Of a DNA stretch of 64,000 bases, positions 41,870-53,467 are shown piece by piece (position 1 is the stretch's first letter; the number at the start of each line of letters is the position of its first letter). The stretch is taken from the NCBI GenBank assembly GCA_002077045.2, contig KZ111140.1, positions 577,598 through 641,597 of the forward strand. The letters are read 5' to 3'. Below the pieces are notes generated by a model, which saw nothing but the letters and a program-made list of their open reading frames with translations, ran no database searches and was not told the DNA's origin. This stretch comes from Rachicladosporium sp. CCFEE 5018 (taxonomy: Eukaryota; Ascomycota; Dothideomycetes; Cladosporiales; Cladosporiaceae). The translations under genes and the position numbers were made by a program.

Positions 41870-42783
41870 CTAGTATCCCGGCCTCCTTCCATCATCCCTC
41901 CTATCGTAGTCAGACCTCCCATCCGACTTCCTGCCATCCTCGTACTTTCTCCTCAGCGCCTGCAGTCTCTTCTTCTTCGTATGGGCGTTGATGTAGGTCC
42001 CGATGACGAAGCCGATGAGATTGAAGAATGGCACCCAGGTCTCCTGCGGGAGGAACGCCTGTGCGAAAGCCAGTGCGACTGGTGAGGTGATCCAGGAGAC
42101 TTTCATGACTGGCATGAAGCCTGCACGCACCGTAGCATGGACTTGGTGGAAAGTACGAGCCCCAGCGATGACGGCCATGCTGGTAAGATAGACTGCGTTC
42201 TGAATGGGCGAGATCTGTTCGTCACGTCAGCGCTAGACTGCGGCCAAGCCGTACATTGGGCAGGAACATACCACTAAGTTCGACGCGATAATCTGCAGGA
42301 TCTTCGCCTTCAAGCTCGTTCGGCCAGCAAACAATCTCTGTAGAAGAGAGATCATCACATGACCGAGCGGCGCGCTGATGAACGCGCCGTAGACTGCCAT
42401 CTTCGGCACGCGACTGGTGAAGTAGTGGCCATGCTTGCTGCGATCCTTCGCGATCCAGGAGGCTAGGAACTCTTGTAGACCCGCGAGCGAGCCTGACGTG
42501 ACCATCTTCGTACGGAGGGGGTCCTCCTGGAGCTTCTTGAGGTACCACTGCGATTGTCGCGTTAGTGCGCGTCATGCCATCCAGAAATCGATCGTCTCAC
42601 CGCGAGGTAGCCATTAGGCCCAGCACCAGCGGTCAGCGCATTGCCAACAGTGTGTGCGAGATCCTCCTTGCCCTTTGGTAGATCGCGTGTTCCGAAGGAG
42701 CCTCCTGGCGGGACTGGGGGTGGAGGAATCACGCCGGCGGTGGTGCGGATGGTCTCCTTCTGCTCGAACTTGACCTGCGACAT
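41870..42783 (-). CDS. Mpv17/PMP22-family membrane protein
   Basis: Exons are 42601-42783, 42272-42547 and 41870-42214, 267 residues; introns of 53 nt (GTGAGA..CGCAG) and 57 nt (GTATGT..AACAG) are both phase 0. It has four hydrophobic segments and the family pattern: YLAWYLKKLQEDPLRTKMVT, FTSRVPKMAVYGAFISAPLG, KILQIIASNLV joined to ISPIQNAVYLTSM, and TWVPFFNLIGFVIGTYINAH. Family members sit in the inner mitochondrial or peroxisomal membrane. In filamentous ascomycetes one relative is the Woronin sorting complex protein. Which subfamily this is cannot be told. The N-terminus is Pro-rich and the tail Arg/Asp-rich. Confidence 0.88.
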
Positions 42784-43959
42784 GGTGACGAGCTGGATGC
42801 GAAAAAATGTGTGTGAATGGGCGGACTCAATGAGTGCCTATACACGTGGAACGTAAGCTCGTCCGTGAGCTGTCGCATCGATGTTGATCGGCGTCGCCCG
42901 CCGCAACGCCGATCACGTGACGCTTTTGTAGAAACACACCTCGGCACCTGATGGAAGCACTTGTTTTCATGCCTGCTCTTCTTCCTTCGACCAATTTATC
43001 AGCGTGCAAAGGTCAGGTCTTCACGTATGTGAAGAGTATTTCTATCGAGCCCGGAATCGTTACACCTCGAGAGATCTGTGTGGTATCGCACGCTACAGTT
43101 CCCCACGAGTCGCTTTCTGATTCAACGTCTGGGAGCCCAGCAATCACCAACACTGGCACTGTAAAGACTGGCGTGAGCTGGCATCGTCCAGTATCTTCGC
43201 CACGCTTGGTATAGTTGGACTAAGAATTCAGCATGGCTCTCCTTGCTTCGGCCACGTGAAGACCATGCAAAGTGAGGTTGCACAGAACCCAGTGCAGCGG
43301 TACCCGTCGTTCCTTCTCAAGCACGTCGACATCAGTTGCTCTTGCCTATCAAACAACGGGAGGCACAATGGTCAGCACCTTCAATTGTTGTCCGTCTTGC
43401 AATGGGAAAAGTCCATTCCCTTTCTCTGCCCTTCGCAACTCTTGCTGACCATTCATCTCTCTGCTCCCCTTCAATCACACTCATATCGTTACTGTGTCTT
43501 GATCGACCCGAATCTGTCTTCACGCAAGATTCCATGGAAACATCGCCAAGCGCTTTTCTGCGACGCGGTCGATCACTTCACGATGGCGCACCCGCCGACC
43601 AACTTTCACCAACACATCACTCCGACCTCGCCACCATCTTTCCCGACCGATCCCTTCTGGCAGTCTTCGCCACCGTACAATCGCTCCAGCATAGCCGCGC
43701 TGATGAGGGCAATCAGACAGGTGAGTGCCCGTGGCGTCGTCAAGCATGAGCTCTAAAAGAAGCCTGGAGAGCCTTGTGCTCTTATTCACTATGCTGCAAG
43801 CGTTATCCTTCACCTGTTCCACTGTCAAAAGAGCATGGCGTCGGCTTGTGCCTCTCGATAGAGCTGCTACCGACGATTCGCTGATGCGGCGCGATTCATC
43901 AACGCTCGGGCAACAAGTTACTGCTCTTGAGAAGTTCAGCCCTCTGAGAATGCGAAGTT
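42784..43959. other. Intergenic region and leader before the Cys-containing hypothetical gene
   Basis: About 1.2 kb. The 43380-43550 stretch is pyrimidine-rich. Frames at 42951-43214 and 43256-43756 were not accepted. An extra 5' exon of the next gene cannot be ruled out. Confidence 0.45.
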
Positions 43960-45387
43960 ATGGCACCGTCGAGACCTGTACTGATGCGCTCGCAGGCAGT
44001 GCCACCTCCACCGACCGGGCAGCGTCAGCGTAGTCCAGCTACGCCTCAGCAAACGCGTCGCGTAGGCCAATGCACCCACATCACCATGATCCGTCAGCAC
44101 GGTACGAGCGCCTGCAACATGTGTGGCAGGCCTCCAAGCGTCGGATGGCTATACGCCTGTCGACAGGACTGGCTGCTCGCACGCCAATCGACATCCAGTC
44201 ACGATCTGGAGCTTCCGCATCTTCCCATCGAGAGCGACGACCTCGACCACCTGACCGAGATTGCCATAGCGGTCGGTATGAGTCACAGTGTGGTGGCTCA
44301 GATGCGCTCGAAATCCTACACCGTCACCGAGGCCAAGAAGATTATCGCTGATAAGGTTCACATGCTCAATGTGATCAAGGCAGAGGAATGTACGTCAGCT
44401 CAGCACTCGCCTTCTGGATCGCCTACTGGCAAGATAGGCGAAGCAGCCTCTAGCATCATTGCATCCCTGGGTACCACCGTGTCATCCTCCACCTCAGTTG
44501 AGGCTGTCAGTGCAGCTGCCAGCACCACTACTGCGTGCACCTACATGGTCTGCCACACCTGCCGCCTGTTCCTTCACGACAGGGTGCCCGTGACAATAGC
44601 AGCCATTATTAATGGTACAGAGCCGGCAATTTCGAGTATCGAGATGCAGTATCTGCGCATGGTCGAGCCGGCTGTTGTCAGTAAGCTCGGTACACGACCT
44701 GCACCAACTCGTCGCCTTCGTCAATTCGGGCTCGGACTGACGAGCGCGGACATCACTTCGCAGCAGAAAGACGGCGCCGACGAAAACAGTACGCCAAGTG
44801 ACTGGACGTCAAGCGACATCTCGAGTGGAGTCTACGAAGATGATGACAACGAATCGTTCGTCGACGTTGATCCGTTTCCCTGCCCTGGCCCTGGCTTCTG
44901 CCCAGTTGCCAGCTACGAAGATGGGTGCGCCTACGATGGAGACTTCGACGATGGACAACGTGCCATAAACCACGCCATAGTCACTGGACATCACGCCGAT
45001 ACCACTGCCGGCGCCGAGAACATCACGCCCGATCGTCCACGCTACCGTCTGCGCCGCATCGGGGGCAATGTCTCCGACACTCCAGGCAGAGCTTCCTCAA
45101 CTGGCTCGTCCGTCAGTCTACCCACTCCAACCACTATGCCACTTACTCCCGTCACTCTATCCGACGAGAGCTTCGAAGATGTACTCAACGATCGCATCAA
45201 CGGCAAGTCAGTCAAGGTCGGCAAAGCAGCTACCATCTGCGGCAGACTCGACTCGGGTGCAGGCGGCAACATGAGCAGCAGATCTAGCAGCAGCAGCTTG
45301 GGGAGCGAGGTTGCTGTAGCAGACGGCGTCGCGCTGACGGAAGAGGCAGTCGAGACGCACATTCCGGACATCAAGTATGAGGAGTAG
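43960..45387 (+). CDS. Hypothetical protein with CNMCG..CRQD N-terminal motif
   Basis: 475 residues from the ATG at 43960. The conserved part is near residues 35-80: HITMIRQHGTSACNMCGRPP then GWLYACRQDWLLAR, a small Cys-bearing motif I recall from uncharacterised Dothideomycete proteins. A helical stretch (AVGMSHSVVAQMRS, AKKIIADKVHMLNVI) and a second Cys pair (TYMVCHTCRLFLHDRV) follow. The remainder is Ser/Thr/Asp-rich and likely disordered. The two Cys pairs could bind zinc; this is an inference. No function can be assigned. Confidence 0.7.
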   Translation: MAPSRPVLMRSQAVPPPPTGQRQRSPATPQQTRRVGQCTHITMIRQHGTSACNMCGRPPSVGWLYACRQDWLLARQSTSSHDLELPHLPIESDDLDHLTEIAIAVGMSHSVVAQMRSKSYTVTEAKKIIADKVHMLNVIKAEECTSAQHSPSGSPTGKIGEAASSIIASLGTTVSSSTSVEAVSAAASTTTACTYMVCHTCRLFLHDRVPVTIAAIINGTEPAISSIEMQYLRMVEPAVVSKLGTRPAPTRRLRQFGLGLTSADITSQQKDGADENSTPSDWTSSDISSGVYEDDDNESFVDVDPFPCPGPGFCPVASYEDGCAYDGDFDDGQRAINHAIVTGHHADTTAGAENITPDRPRYRLRRIGGNVSDTPGRASSTGSSVSLPTPTTMPLTPVTLSDESFEDVLNDRINGKSVKVGKAATICGRLDSGAGGNMSSRSSSSSLGSEVAVADGVALTEEAVETHIPDIKYEE

Positions 45388-46670
45388 GATTCTTCCAAGC
45401 GCTGCTGGTATCCCCGGACACGGCATCGTTATTGTACATGCCTTTTAGGAGGGTCTAGGTTGTGTGAGGTGCATGAGGGAGCTCGCAAGCAATTCAAGTA
45501 CAGGAGGCTGGAGTGAGCAGGACTACTGACTGAGGAACGATTGCGTGTCTGGGTATTAGCGAAGGCGTAGGGTGCATGGAGGGAATTGGGTGATGGAAAC
45601 ATCACGTTCACTGCATATCGATTGTGTTACGTTGTGTAAGCATACAATGTACCTCCGCCTCTCCCACTGTCTGAACCCTCCTGTGGTGATATGGATCTAG
45701 CTGCGACCGTGCAGCGACTTGCTGCCCCGGGTATGCTTGTAGGAGCATAACTCGATCTTCATGCGCCTGGATAACCGTAGGGACTGTGGCCGGATGGACC
45801 CTATATCGTCCCCGCCCTCTAGAGAATGCGGCGGTATCATGCTTGACTTATGAAGCGACCGGCAATAGCACGAAATGATTTGCACACGTTGAATGACACC
45901 TCAGGCTCCTCACAGTCAGCTTATCTGATACTGTTCCTTCGAGCCAACATTACCATCGATGCAGGATTGGCAAGATCCCAAATGATCCTTCCAAGCCACG
46001 CCGCACCCTAAACCCAGTTGACAAGTGCCCTAAATCCTGAAACGTGCCATTCCCAGCCAGTTGAAATCGAAGCCGTTGCCGAAGCCGGTAAACGCAATCA
46101 TCAAAACCTTGCTAGGCAAGCTAGGGTCGGCGCTGGGAGACCTTGAATCTCCGACCGCAGCAGATTGCGCGTCTTGATCCATCTTGACTCTTCTCCGTAC
46201 TCCACTATCTTCGTCGTTGGAGCCGTTGCGTGTGCTGCGTTTCGAGCGTTCGTTACTGCGTTCTTGCTGTTACGAAGTGTGCTGCGTGGTTGAATTCAGA
46301 GGTGACACGACCGAAAACTTGGAAAACATCCCTGGACCGTACCTGCATATATTTGACGGGACCTGGTTGCCCGTGGTGGGGATTTATTGATAGACACGAC
46401 GCTCTTAGACCGGATCCACTGAAAGAGGCTTGAGGAGAGAGGCGATAGTAGTGAACACTCTTTGCATACGCGTTTGCTTGTTTGTACAGTACTGCGGTTG
46501 ATCTGCGTAACACTCGAAGCGCATAATCACGAGGCCGGAAGGAAGGCCATCGTACAGTAAAGCCCGAAACCTCAGCCACCACGTCGAACAAGGCTGGGCT
46601 AACCTTGAGGCAAGATTTGAATCAAAGACCACGCCCTTCCCAGCGCACGCCACGGTCACTGTAATCCACG
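45388..46670. other. Intergenic region
   Basis: About 1.3 kb with no supported gene or repeat. Confidence 0.5.
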
Positions 46671-47142
46671 ATGAGGGCAACACTCCTCGCCCCGGTGCTC
46701 GCCGTCCTCTCCATCGCCTCCGCGGACATCTTGCTAGCCTCACCCTCGACCGGCACATCACCCATATCAGACGGCATATCGGCACCCACACTCATACCCA
46801 CAGGGGATGAGTCCCATCTACAGTCCGCAACACCAGATTTCTCCCTGTACCACATGTGACTGATAGCTCTCCAGACTCCGCCAAGCAGCACCCGTCACAA
46901 ACCCCCAGACCACTCCCGTTGCTGTCCAAGCACCCACTGTGACAACGAACTGGGTTCGCACCGAGATCAACGGCGTGGTGACCTACGTCCAACTCGCCTA
47001 CACCCAGACCTTCGCCGCGGTACCAGACCAATGGCCAAGTCCAGGTGTGGGCCAAATCGGGCTCGGGACGTTGAAGAGTAAGAGAGGCATTGCGCCCGCT
47101 ACAGCAGAGGAGACTGGACTTGCGGGACGAGTGAGGGTATGA
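46671..47142 (+). CDS. Small secreted protein, Kre1-like wall type
   Basis: The N-terminus MRATLLAPVLAVLSIASADI is a clear signal peptide. My model joins 46671-46822 to 46875-47142 (52-nt intron with a weak GTCC donor, a CTGAT branch motif and a CTCCAG acceptor), 139 residues. Exon 2 has VTTNWVRTEINGVVTYVQLA and YTQTFAAVPDQWPSPGVGQI, a pattern I recall from small Thr/Ser/Pro-rich cell-wall or GPI-type proteins of filamentous ascomycetes. The donor at 46811 is an alternative. The C-terminal end and any GPI signal are uncertain because this lies near the contig end. Confidence 0.6.
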
Positions 47143-47485
47143 GAGCTTTGTGCTGATGTGAGCTGCTCTGTAGTGTTCGCACAGCCGGTCGAGGTGATTA
47201 TGAGGGATGTACTGGTGAAGCAGACGTTGAGTGTGCTGGAGGTGGTGGAGGTCCTTGAGACGAGGACAGTGGTGGAGTGGACGACTGCGACGGTGTGGAA
47301 GAACGGATCGATGGCCGGGACTGGCACTGGATACATTACCGCGCTGGACCTACCGCCTACGGTACCGCCGCGTCGGCACTCTCGTCTGGTCGGCCCTTTG
47401 CTTCGCGCTACTACTACTTCGGCTGAATCATGCCATCGCACAGCATTCTCGCGTTGAGCTGCTTAGACGAACATACATACCATCG
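47000..47485 (-). CDS. Possible Thr/Ser-rich coding segment, 5' cut by the gap
   Basis: The minus frame at about 47160-47350 reads YPVPVPAIDPFFHTVAVVHS and TSTTSSTLNVCFTSTSLII, with C-ending codons as in other genes here, while the plus frame of the same DNA uses mainly G-ending codons. It may be the 3' part of a secreted or wall protein whose start is lost in the gap. It would overlap the end of the small secreted gene. The start shown is only the contig edge. Confidence 0.3.
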
Positions 47486-47585
47486 NNNNNNNNNNNNNNN
47501 NNNNNNNNNNNNNNNNNNNNNNNNNNNNNNNNNNNNNNNNNNNNNNNNNNNNNNNNNNNNNNNNNNNNNNNNNNNNNNNNNNNNN
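47486..47585. other. Assembly gap, 100 N
   Basis: A run of exactly 100 Ns, the conventional size for a scaffold gap of unknown length. The base after it restarts the sequence seen at position 1. Confidence 0.99.
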
Positions 47586-47586
47586 T

Positions 47587-50500
47587 CTGCGCCATCTGGC
47601 TATAGTGAGGGACAGCAGTCAATCCTCGGGCGCGCCTACGTACCATTACCGCACGTACGATAATTTTCAGAAAGCCGTGGATGCCGGCCACGTAGCCTGG
47701 GACTACAGCGGAGCCCGAGCGAGAGCCGGACCTATGGAAGGCCACGTAGTTGGCCCTACCGGTGACTCCGTCATCGATGCTTGGGGTTTCTCAGTCGTGC
47801 CATCGAAGCTACTTGTTCATGGGACTGGAGATGCTACGCTCGCAGAGTGTGCAACGGCAGCACATCTCTCGGAAGTCAACCCAATCGTGTCCAAATCCAA
47901 AAGACACACTAGTGATACTCCAGAGCGGCAGAAGAGGAAATACACCAAGCGACCAACGAGCTTCGAAGTGCCCCAAGTCTTCTACACGGCTTCAGCAGCC
48001 GCCGCTATCGATCAGAGCACGGCTCCGCCAGCCAAAGTCACGCCCGCCAAACGCAAACGTGTAATGAGTGATGTTGCGATGGCGAAACGACTGCGTAAGA
48101 ACGACGATGCGACGCAGATTGAGTTCGCGCGTTGGGCACATTCGACCGCATTGCACCTCGCCCAGGCTGAAGTGGCGATTGGGCCGTCATCGAGTCTTGC
48201 GAAGCCAGGAAATACACAAGATATTTCACTACAGGCTGATGTTGTCGATCTAGCAAGCGAGCCATCCAACATACTATCACCTGAAGAACTCGTTCAAGCA
48301 GCTAAGCGCCAACGGGATCTCACAGCACAAGCTCTCCGGGACTTTGATGCTACGGCACCCCCGCGCAAACGAGGAGCTCCATCGAAGGCTGCAAAGGCGG
48401 AGATGGAGCGGCGGGTGATCACTCGGAAGACGCTAACGGCGAACGCAAGTGCTGCTATTGCCACTTTGGCTGCGTTGACCGACGCCATCAATGTCGGTGA
48501 GCTTCCACTACCCGATGTGGCTGGTTCTACCAAGCAGGCAGCTCCTTCGGTCACAGCACACTCCGTCGCCGCCATCGCCGATCTTCTACCGACAATCTCG
48601 GCGTCTGTCGGTACACAGAGCACGACCGCGCCGGTAGCGGAAGAGGGTGATAATGTTCATAGCACCCCAGTTGGGAGCGATGCATCCTTCGAGGAGCGAG
48701 TGACTGTCCTCGAGGCTGAGCTGCTTGCTCGGGCCAAGCCTGGTGTTTACATAAACCCACCTGCTGCCAGCGCCCTCAAGGCTAATACTATGAGAATGGA
48801 AGGACGCTGGCCGAAAGCAAAGATCGTAGTGATTAGGAGCGAGCGGTTGCGAAATTTGCCCTGGTTTGATGACGACGAGGTGGCGGCGGCGCCTTCGGAA
48901 GCGACAGTCAACAAGCCGCCAAAGCGCAAAATTCCTGCTGAACATGCAGCTGACGACGCTGGATTCGACGTGGAGATGCAGGAGCTTGAGGCACTATCGT
49001 CGACTGCGGCGCGAAAGATCTCGCGTAAAGTGGAGATGGCCGGTCGGATAGACGATTCAGGCCAAGTCGAGCGTCATGCACCTCGAACTCCAGCACGGTC
49101 CAGTATCCAAGAGCTGGACGCTGGCTACGACTCCACAAACACGCCAGAAGCGAGATCGGCAACTCCCAGCCAGGATGCTGTGCGAGTGTCATCTGCGCCA
49201 ACGTCTGGTCGCCTCAGTCAAGCTGCTACAAGCAAGCAAACGAGGCAGGTCGACTTACTTGGGCCAGGTAACTTGCTCATGAAGCGCAGACAGATCATCA
49301 TCAACATCATGAGCGCCTGTGGTGATATCTTTCCTGGTAAGAACGAGATCTGGTATCCATTCACCACAATCTGGTTTGCACAGTACAAGCAGCGTCCTGA
49401 CAAGAAGACTGTCGAGGGCGTCGTCAAGGGGCTGGTTCAGAGCGGAAAGATCAAGAGGCTAGTGTTCACGTTTCGCTCCGCCGCTGGCTTTAATGTTGAA
49501 CGGGCCATTATCTGCATGCCCGACGTCGATCCCCAGAGTGCGCCAGTCAAAGACCTGCAGGCTCGCATCAGTGCAGTCTACCCAGCGACGTACCTTCCAC
49601 CAGACGTAAACATCGATCCCAACCTACGTGCAACAATTGGGCTTAATACACAGCTTGTTCGCATGGAGAAGATGGGACTCGCTACCCAAAAGCTCAGTGC
49701 GAGTGGCGTTTCAGAGGTGGCTTCGTCGCTCGAGCGACTGTCGAAGAAGTTGCCACCGCATTACATTCGCGACAACTTCGTCAAGGATCCGAGAGTCACG
49801 GTCAAGCGAGCGTTCCCTGCGCCGCCAACTCCAGAAACCGCCTCATCGCGCAAGCGGCAAAAGCTGGATGCGATGCGACCCCGGAAGCTTTTTGGCGACG
49901 TCGATTCTTCAGATGATGATGAGCAGCCGGTACCAGCTGCGCAAGCTGCTCTGCAAGGGCAGCTACACCTTACAGCCTATCAGCATGAGTTCGATGCGCT
50001 CTCGGTCAGAACGGCAACAGCGAAGTATAAGCGCATCATTGACATGTCACGCACGCGACTGGGAGGGCCGGGTCCTGGCAAGCGTGGTCTGCCTGGCCGG
50101 CGCCTAATGAAGCGCCCTGAGTCTGTTGAGGTACCGTTACTCGAGCAAGGCTATCGCCCTTATTTGCCTTCTGTACTGGCTCATACGAATCCGAACGCAG
50201 CCCATGGACTGGAGCCGGTATTCTCTCAGCCGCAAGTACACGACTTTGATAGATTCCGCACTCAGATCCGGTCAACACCGCAGACCGAGACCAAGGCCAT
50301 CTGGCACAGACACACCCTCCCGGCCGTGGCTCCGGCAAGTCTGCAAACTTCAAGCATGATTGGCAAACATTTGGCATCGGGCTCAGCTATCTGTACTGCA
50401 CCGCAATCGATGCGAGATATACTTGGTCGCGAATTGCCTATAAATCCAAAAGACAGCGAGGACGCGACGATTCGGTTCCTGTACGAAGTCGCCCGAATAG

Positions 50501-52385
50501 AGACATGGGAGATCAACGTCGTGGAGCGTGGGGTACTGCTCGTGCCCGGTGACGAAGCCTACCCGTTCATCAAGTACACTGCTCCAAGGATGGACTATCG
50601 CTCTCAGGCTGAAGCCAAAGCGAGAAGGAGGCTGGCACGTGAGATGCAACTTGCGCGTTCACGGCACGCGAAAGAAGCCGCTAAGCTGGCTTGGAAGTAC
50701 GGCTCACACAACGAGAAGATGGAGATGCAGAAAGGTTCGTGGGTGAGCACGCCGAAGGACGCCATGGGCATCACCCCAAAGCTTAAGCAGCGCGACCGCA
50801 GGGCCGTGTTTGCCTTCCTCGAGAAAGACTATGACCGCCTCACGAAGGCTGTGAGTCTTATGATGACGGTTGTAGGCGGTCTCGCAGGCAAGCTCAATTG
50901 GATGATTGTGCAGCATGCTTTTCGATACCGCTACACATCCGAGTTCTTACGCCACCGTTGGGACAGGGTCCGGACTGAGCGCATAGCGCTTGTCATAAGA
51001 CTACAGGAGATGCTTTGGGAGCCTTTCCTAGAGGCATACGAAGCAGGGGACTTACCGAACATCGACTTCCAAGATGTCGAGAAGACCGACTGGCCTGCGC
51101 TGCTAGACTGGGTTGAGGGCGAGGTGCTAGTGGGCAGCTGCAAGAACCTGGCTGGGAAGGACGACCCGATGAACAAGCTTCCTGAACTGCCACGGAATGT
51201 CGGCACTCTTGTGGAAGACTTCGAGATCGCCAAACTCGATGGTCATCCAGGACCGGACTTCAATGGATACTACTCGTCAGTCACTCAGAAAGGCAAAGAC
51301 GCTATTGCAAACCTGTACCTGTTTGGTGAAGAAGTGAACGCCTCTGCAGCGCCGCCTGTATAAGCGATGTGCAGAAGGAGCTGATCCGAACCTGGGCTCG
51401 CGCCATCGCTTTGACCGATGACAAGAACTACGATTTGAACGCTGCTCACACTAAAATCACCCAATTCGGCGATGCGATCGTAGACGAAGTCTGCAAGGAG
51501 ATGTGCGTTGATGAGATACTGCATCTTAAGAAAGTCGGTAGACGGCTTCCTGGTCGGAACTTCGAGATCCATCAGAACTTCTGGCGGGTCTTCTCCAAAT
51601 GGAGCAAGACGAATGAAATCGAGTTCATGTACTTGCGGACCATTGCCAAGCGTCGAGAAGAGATCTTGCAGAGGCTGGAGAATGAGGACTCGATAGTACT
51701 GAGTCTCGATGCACCAGAGGATGAGATTCTGGTGTTGACGAACATGGTCGCTCAAGGTCTGCTGCAGGTGACTACCGAGCTACCGCCTCGTAATGATGAC
51801 TTCGATGCGCCGTTTCCGAGGATCAATGCTTTCGGGTACTCGGGGCTGAACTACAATGTCCGGAGCTATGATCGCACTCGGCTTCGCTTCCCTGTCATTT
51901 ACGAGAAGACCGATGCTTTCACTACCGAGCATGGACTCATACCGGACATACCCATACCCACGCAGCCCCCGCTGCGGCCGGGTGAGACTGTCGCCAGAAC
52001 GCCACTATGGATCGATGTTCACGGTAATATCCTCCCTCGCGTCTGGGAGCTCGTGCTGCGCTCTCTGCTGTATCTCGTCGTCTATCGCCCTGGTATCAGC
52101 GCCGAAGCCGTGCAAGACAGCCACAAAGGTAAGCTTGGAGCATGGGAAGCGAAATTGGCTTTGCAGTGGATGGAAGCTACCGGACTCGCGGAACGGGTGG
52201 AAGCAGATCGCGAGGAGGATTGTGGATGGAGGGTCAGCGAGTGGTGGTACTGTGCACTTGTGTCCGAGATCGCTTTGTGGCCTGCTGCTGACGCAGGAAC
52301 GGCGAAACGCGATCCAAAGCTTACGGGAGAGGAGGCGGTGGACTTGACTGCTGGAGGCGAGGAGGATGCGGAGATTGCGGACTGA
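47587..52385 (+). CDS. TFC3: Tfc3-like, 5' truncated, copy 2
   Basis: The first frame (to the stop at 51363) encodes exactly the same residues as copy 1. The second part (to 52385) differs at two residues, V-to-I in HTKITQF and G-to-A in GETVARTPL, plus silent changes. The same frame break or 41-nt intron candidate is present at 51334-51374. The 5' end is cut by the gap. Confidence 0.8.
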
Positions 52386-52558
52386 GTCTGCAAGGAAGTC
52401 ATGCAATTGAGCGTGCTGGAAAGGTGGGTGAGAGCGTGAGTCTATGACTTGACGACAACAACATGTATACTTAGTGCACCACCAATGTATCATACTTTGT
52501 ACTACTACAACAAGCGCCATCAATCTCGTAGTCACTCCGCCCAAGCTCAGTCCATTGC

Positions 52559-53467
52559 TCACACACCAACCTGATGCAATCCCAACATAGCGTATCCCTC
52601 CTCTGACGTTCCCTCTCGTCTCCCACCCTTTTCGCCTTCTCCTGCATAAGTCCTCTTTTTACCACTGCCATCTGGAACCCAGAACATCCTGTCGATTCTC
52701 TCTGCCAGGAAGATACTCAGTACAAGTGCCTCGAGTGTGAAGCCAAACACGTAGAAGGCAGCCCTCCCGTGGTACCACGCCGAGTCGTCCACGGGTCTTG
52801 CAGGCATCCAGCGAGTGCCGCAGCGGAAGCCAGCGACGGTAGTGGCGAGCGTCGATGTGACGAGAAGGAGGCAAGCTTTGCGTGCCAAAGTATCTTGACC
52901 GAAGCCAACTTCTGTCTCTTGACTACCAGGCGTGAGGAATGCCAAGGCCAGGAGAATGAAGGGGACGAGGGACTGGAGGAGCAGTAGGATTACGGCTGCG
53001 CGAATGCAGTTGTTCGCGATACGGAGAGCGCGTTCGTTCCGTGTTTCGTAGCTAACTAACGTACCGGCTACGATCAGAATCGCAGAAGCCAGCAGCAGCA
53101 CATAGGGGACCGCAAGCAGCAGACCGAGGATGCGATTCCAACCTAGCCTTGGGCGCTTGCCGCGGAGCACGCGCTTGGCGAGGAGGATGTTAACGAGGCA
53201 GATGATGATGATTCCAATGTTGAACACGGTTAATAGCCAGAGCGTGATGCTGAAGTTGTGCTTTGTGCGGCGATTGAGGCGGTAGGTGAGCATATTTTTG
53301 ACTGCGCTGGCGAGAAAGAGAGCGAGGAAGATGGAAGTTGAAGGTACATCTGGGATCACTGTCGGGATTCCGCCCCAGATGGCGTCGGCAGAAGGGTAGG
53401 GCTTAGGAAGGGTTATCAGTTGGATAGAGCCATAAAGATTGACATCGTAAGGGAAGACGCACTCCAT
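52559..53467 (-). CDS. Multi-pass membrane protein (DUF3112-like), copy 2, internally deleted
   Basis: 302 residues, same start and stop as copy 1. An in-frame 96-nt loss removes the copy-1 segment encoding FVFAWTRILASTLRIIWSTR and the loop after it, about one membrane span. The deletion point lies between 53230 and 53231. The frame is otherwise intact, so it may still be expressed, but an odd change in membrane topology is likely. Confidence 0.65.
   Translation of the reverse strand: MECVFPYDVNLYGSIQLITLPKPYPSADAIWGGIPTVIPDVPSTSIFLALFLASAVKNMLTYRLNRRTKHNFSITLWLLTVFNIGIIIICLVNILLAKRVLRGKRPRLGWNRILGLLLAVPYVLLLASAILIVAGTLVSYETRNERALRIANNCIRAAVILLLLQSLVPFILLALAFLTPGSQETEVGFGQDTLARKACLLLVTSTLATTVAGFRCGTRWMPARPVDDSAWYHGRAAFYVFGFTLEALVLSIFLAERIDRMFWVPDGSGKKRTYAGEGEKGGRREGTSEEGYAMLGLHQVGV

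Noticed and set aside
43256..43756. A 166-codon frame before the Cys-containing hypothetical gene
   Set aside because: Pyrimidine-rich leader-like DNA open in two frames at once; no recognisable protein.
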